7,896 bases of DNA from an uncultured Eisenbergiella sp. (GTDB taxonomy: Bacteria > Bacillota > Clostridia > Lachnospirales > Lachnospiraceae): positions 1-7,896 of the forward strand of contig CANQTI010000087.1 of the NCBI GenBank assembly GCA_947626725.1. The letters are read 5' to 3'. Both the position numbers and the translations under genes were made by a program. The notes below the pieces were generated by a model. It saw only the letters and a program-made list of their open reading frames with translations, was not told where the DNA came from and did no database searches. Below are positions 6,297 to 7,896 of the stretch, piece by piece (within the stretch, counting starts at the first letter, position 1; each line of letters begins with the position of its first letter).

Positions 6297-6310
6297 AGGA
6301 AAAGGAAAAT

Positions 6311-7582
6311 ATGCCGGTTGTGGAGCTGATTTCTGTGGGAACGGAGCTTCTGCTGGGGGATATCGTGAATACCAACGCCGCATATCTTTCCAGACAGTGC
6401 GCTGCGCTGGGCCTGTCCTGCTTTTATCAGAGCGTGGTGGGCGATAATGCGCAGAGGCTGCGCGCCGTGCTCGCGCAAGCGTTGGAGAGATCAGATATTG
6501 TAATCCTCTCCGGCGGACTGGGGCCCACGGCCGACGATCTGACGAAGGAAACGGCCGCGGCGCTGATGGGCATGCCGTTGGTTATGGATGAACACAGTCT
6601 GGAGCGTATCGTACATATTTTTGAGAGCCGCGGGCTGGAAATGACGGAGAACAACAAAAAACAGGCGCTGGTGCCGCAGGGAGCCCTGGTGCTGGACAAC
6701 GAAAACGGGACGGCGCCGGGCCTGATCATGTGCAGGGACAAAAAGACTGTCGTCCTGCTTCCCGGACCTCCGGGAGAGCTGTGCCCCATGTTCGAGAAAA
6801 GCGTCCGGCCTTATTTGGAACGGCAGGGCGCGGGGATTCTCTATTCACGGACGGTGAAGATCTGCGGCATGGGGGAAAGCAAGGTGGCCTCCATGGTGCA
6901 GGAACTGATCGAAGGGCAATCCAATCCGACGGTGGCCCCTTACGCCAAGATCGGCGAAGTACATCTGCGGGTAACGGCCCGGGCACGGGATAAAGCAGAA
7001 GCGGCCGGCATGGCGGCACCCGTGGTGGAGGCGTTGGTGGAGAAGTTCGGTGACCGGGTCTATACCACGGATCCCGATGTGACGCTGGAAGAGGCGGTAA
7101 CCGGTCTTTTGAAAGAAAATGGCTGGAAACTTTCCACGGCGGAATCCTGTACGGGCGGCATGCTCGGCGCGCGCATGACAGCGGTGGCCGGGGTGTCGGA
7201 AGTATATAAGGGCGGTTTCATCACGTATTCCAATAAGGCGAAACGGAAATTTCTCGGTGTGAAAAAGGAAACGCTGCAGCGTTTTGGGGCGGTGAGTCAG
7301 GAGACAGCTCTGGAGATGGCGCAGGGTGCGGCCGATACAGCGAAAACGGAGGTGGCGGTTTCCATTACAGGGATCGCGGGACCCGGCGGCGGTACGGCAG
7401 AAAAACCGGTGGGGCTGGTCTATATCGGCTGCAGCGTACAAAAGCATGTGACGGTTCGGGAATACCGATTCGATGGGAACCGTTCCATCGTTCGGGAGTC
7501 TGCGGTGAGCGCTGCGCTGACGCTGGTGCGCCAGTGTATGCTGGAGTGGCTGGCAGCGCAGAAAGAGGAGGCGCACCAATGA
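6311..7582 (+). CDS. cinA: CinA: ADP-ribose pyrophosphatase-like / nicotinamide mononucleotide deamidase
   Basis: CinA proteins act in pyridine nucleotide recycling. The C-terminal PncC domain deamidates NMN to nicotinic acid mononucleotide, and the N-terminal COG1058 domain can hydrolyse ADP-ribose. The protein is 423 residues from the chosen start, about the usual length. The N-terminal domain shows ISVGTELLLGDIVNTNA (7-23) and SGGLGPTADDLTKE (from 67). The C-terminal domain shows AESCTGG (277-283) and SITGIAGPGGGT (351-362), so both domains look intact. I chose the ATG at 6311 because the family normally starts a few residues before ISVGTELL, and purine-rich AGGA sequences precede it. The frame is open back to an ATG at 6248, with GAGGA close upstream, which would add 21 residues (MKERWKSVFG...). 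Neighbouring pgsA is a frequent partner. recA, which often follows, is not present here. Confidence 0.94.
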   Translation: MPVVELISVGTELLLGDIVNTNAAYLSRQCAALGLSCFYQSVVGDNAQRLRAVLAQALERSDIVILSGGLGPTADDLTKETAAALMGMPLVMDEHSLERIVHIFESRGLEMTENNKKQALVPQGALVLDNENGTAPGLIMCRDKKTVVLLPGPPGELCPMFEKSVRPYLERQGAGILYSRTVKICGMGESKVASMVQELIEGQSNPTVAPYAKIGEVHLRVTARARDKAEAAGMAAPVVEALVEKFGDRVYTTDPDVTLEEAVTGLLKENGWKLSTAESCTGGMLGARMTAVAGVSEVYKGGFITYSNKAKRKFLGVKKETLQRFGAVSQETALEMAQGAADTAKTEVAVSITGIAGPGGGTAEKPVGLVYIGCSVQKHVTVREYRFDGNRSIVRESAVSAALTLVRQCMLEWLAAQKEEAHQ

Positions 7583-7602
7583 CGTGCGGCTGGTCGGAAT
7601 CC

Positions 7603-7636
7603 GGAGCCATGTCTGTGCGGGAACCCTGTCGGCTCC
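7603..7636 (+). other. Weak hairpin after cinA
   Basis: GGAGCC (7603-7608) pairs with GGCTCC (7631-7636) around a 22-nt loop, about 20 bases after the cinA stop. The loop contains a small GGG-AA-CCC fold. No T tract follows directly; the nearest T run is 40 bases on. I therefore do not call it an intrinsic terminator, but it is the best candidate for the 3' end of the cinA transcript. The rest of the 177-bp gap holds the ftsZ promoter region. Confidence 0.35.
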
Positions 7637-7676
7637 TGACTGTGCGGACGGTGAAAAAACAATGAAATTATGAACA

Positions 7677-7723
7677 TTTTTTTAAAAAAAGAGGTTGCGT
7701 ATTTGAGAAAATGATTATATGAT
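7677..7723 (+). promoter_or_regulatory. Predicted ftsZ promoter with UP-element-like A/T tract
   Basis: TTGCGT (7695-7700), a 17-bp spacer and TATGAT (7718-7723) form a sigma-A-type promoter. It has a good -10 (five of six) and a moderate -35 (three of six). The expected start is about 7730, 30 bases before ftsZ. A seven-T run followed by a seven-A run (7677-7690) falls at about -53 to -40, where the RNA polymerase alpha subunits contact UP elements. This local AT richness stands out from the GC-rich surroundings. Confidence 0.6.
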
Positions 7724-7743
7724 AAATAAGGTAGTGATGAGTT

Positions 7744-7751
7744 AAAGGAGG
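7744..7751 (+). promoter_or_regulatory. Ribosome binding site that fixes the TTG start of ftsZ
   Basis: AAAGGAGG is a near-perfect anti-16S match eight bases before the TTG at 7760. The only nearby ATG (7737) is in another frame and meets a stop after two codons, so the TTG is the supported start. Confidence 0.85.
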
Positions 7752-7759
7752 AAACACCC

Positions 7760-7896
7760 TTGCTGGAAATTAAAGTCAATGATGCGGAATCCGCAGCCAA
7801 GATCATTGTAATCGGTGTAGGCGGCGCGGGAAATAACGCTGTAAATAGAATGATCACGGAACAGATCGATGGTGTGGAGTTTATCGGGGCCAATAC
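7760..7896 (+). CDS. ftsZ: Cell division protein FtsZ, N-terminal fragment (cut by window end)
   Basis: FtsZ is the tubulin-like GTPase that forms the division ring at midcell. Only the first 45 codons are inside the window. From the TTG start the protein reads MLEIKVNDAESAAKIIVIG and continues into VGGAGNNAVNRMI (residues 20-32), the first nucleotide-binding loop of FtsZ. GVEFIGAN follows, where the family has the conserved (A/V)NTD segment. The GTPase signature GGGTGTG lies beyond the edge and cannot be checked. The gene has its own promoter and a strong ribosome binding site, so it is probably expressed independently of the cinA operon. Placement directly after cinA, outside a visible division and cell-wall cluster, is noteworthy. 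Confidence 0.92.
   Translation, partial: MLEIKVNDAESAAKIIVIGVGGAGNNAVNRMITEQIDGVEFIGAN

Noticed and set aside
1..7896. Search for CRISPR repeats, tRNA or rRNA genes, insertion sequences, phage genes or a novel defence system
   Set aside because: No regular repeats, transposase motifs, terminal inverted repeats, cloverleaf patterns or unfamiliar gene clusters were seen. All substantial coding regions belong to known housekeeping families.

Overview
The window is GC-rich and reads as a Gram-positive Clostridia chromosome, most like the Lachnospiraceae. I base this on protein wording (RqcH, RemA, FtsZ), strong AGGAGG-type ribosome binding sites, two TTG starts and housekeeping sigma-A-like promoters. 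It contains eight recognisable genes. All are conserved housekeeping genes. I see no mobile element, CRISPR array, tRNA or rRNA, and no sign of horizontal transfer.

Left part (1-2131): rqcH, the ribosome quality-control NFACT protein, lies on the minus strand. A divergent intergenic region of about 300 bp separates it from the rightward genes. That region holds a near-consensus plus-strand promoter (TTGACG, 17 bp, TATAAT) and an extended -10 element facing rqcH. A 14-bp hairpin begins almost exactly at the predicted plus-strand start point.

Middle and right (2132-7582): seven rightward genes run yicC, remA, gmk, rpoZ, rimO, pgsA, cinA. Several are packed tightly: remA/gmk overlap by 11 bp, gmk/rpoZ by 1 bp and rimO/pgsA by 17 bp. 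The gaps yicC-remA (103 bp), rpoZ-rimO (85 bp) and pgsA-cinA (69 bp) each contain a clear RNA hairpin close to the next ribosome binding site. The products cover RNA turnover (YicC), a DNA-binding regulator (RemA), GDP synthesis (Gmk), an RNA polymerase subunit (RpoZ), ribosomal protein S12 modification (RimO), phospholipid head-group synthesis (PgsA) and pyridine nucleotide salvage (CinA). rqcH next to yicC-remA-gmk-rpoZ matches the Bacillus neighbourhood yloA...yloC-remA-gmk-rpoZ, except that rqcH is divergent here. rimO-pgsA-cinA resembles the pgsA-cinA cassette that usually leads into recA.

Right edge (7583-7896): after a 177-bp gap, ftsZ begins from a TTG codon and runs off the window. 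It has its own good promoter with an A/T tract in the UP-element position. ftsZ, rather than recA, following cinA is the main gene-order oddity.

The window does not show an undescribed system. The most interesting signals are the small non-coding structures: the hairpin at the start of the yicC transcript, the leader hairpins of remA and rimO, and the cinA-ftsZ junction.
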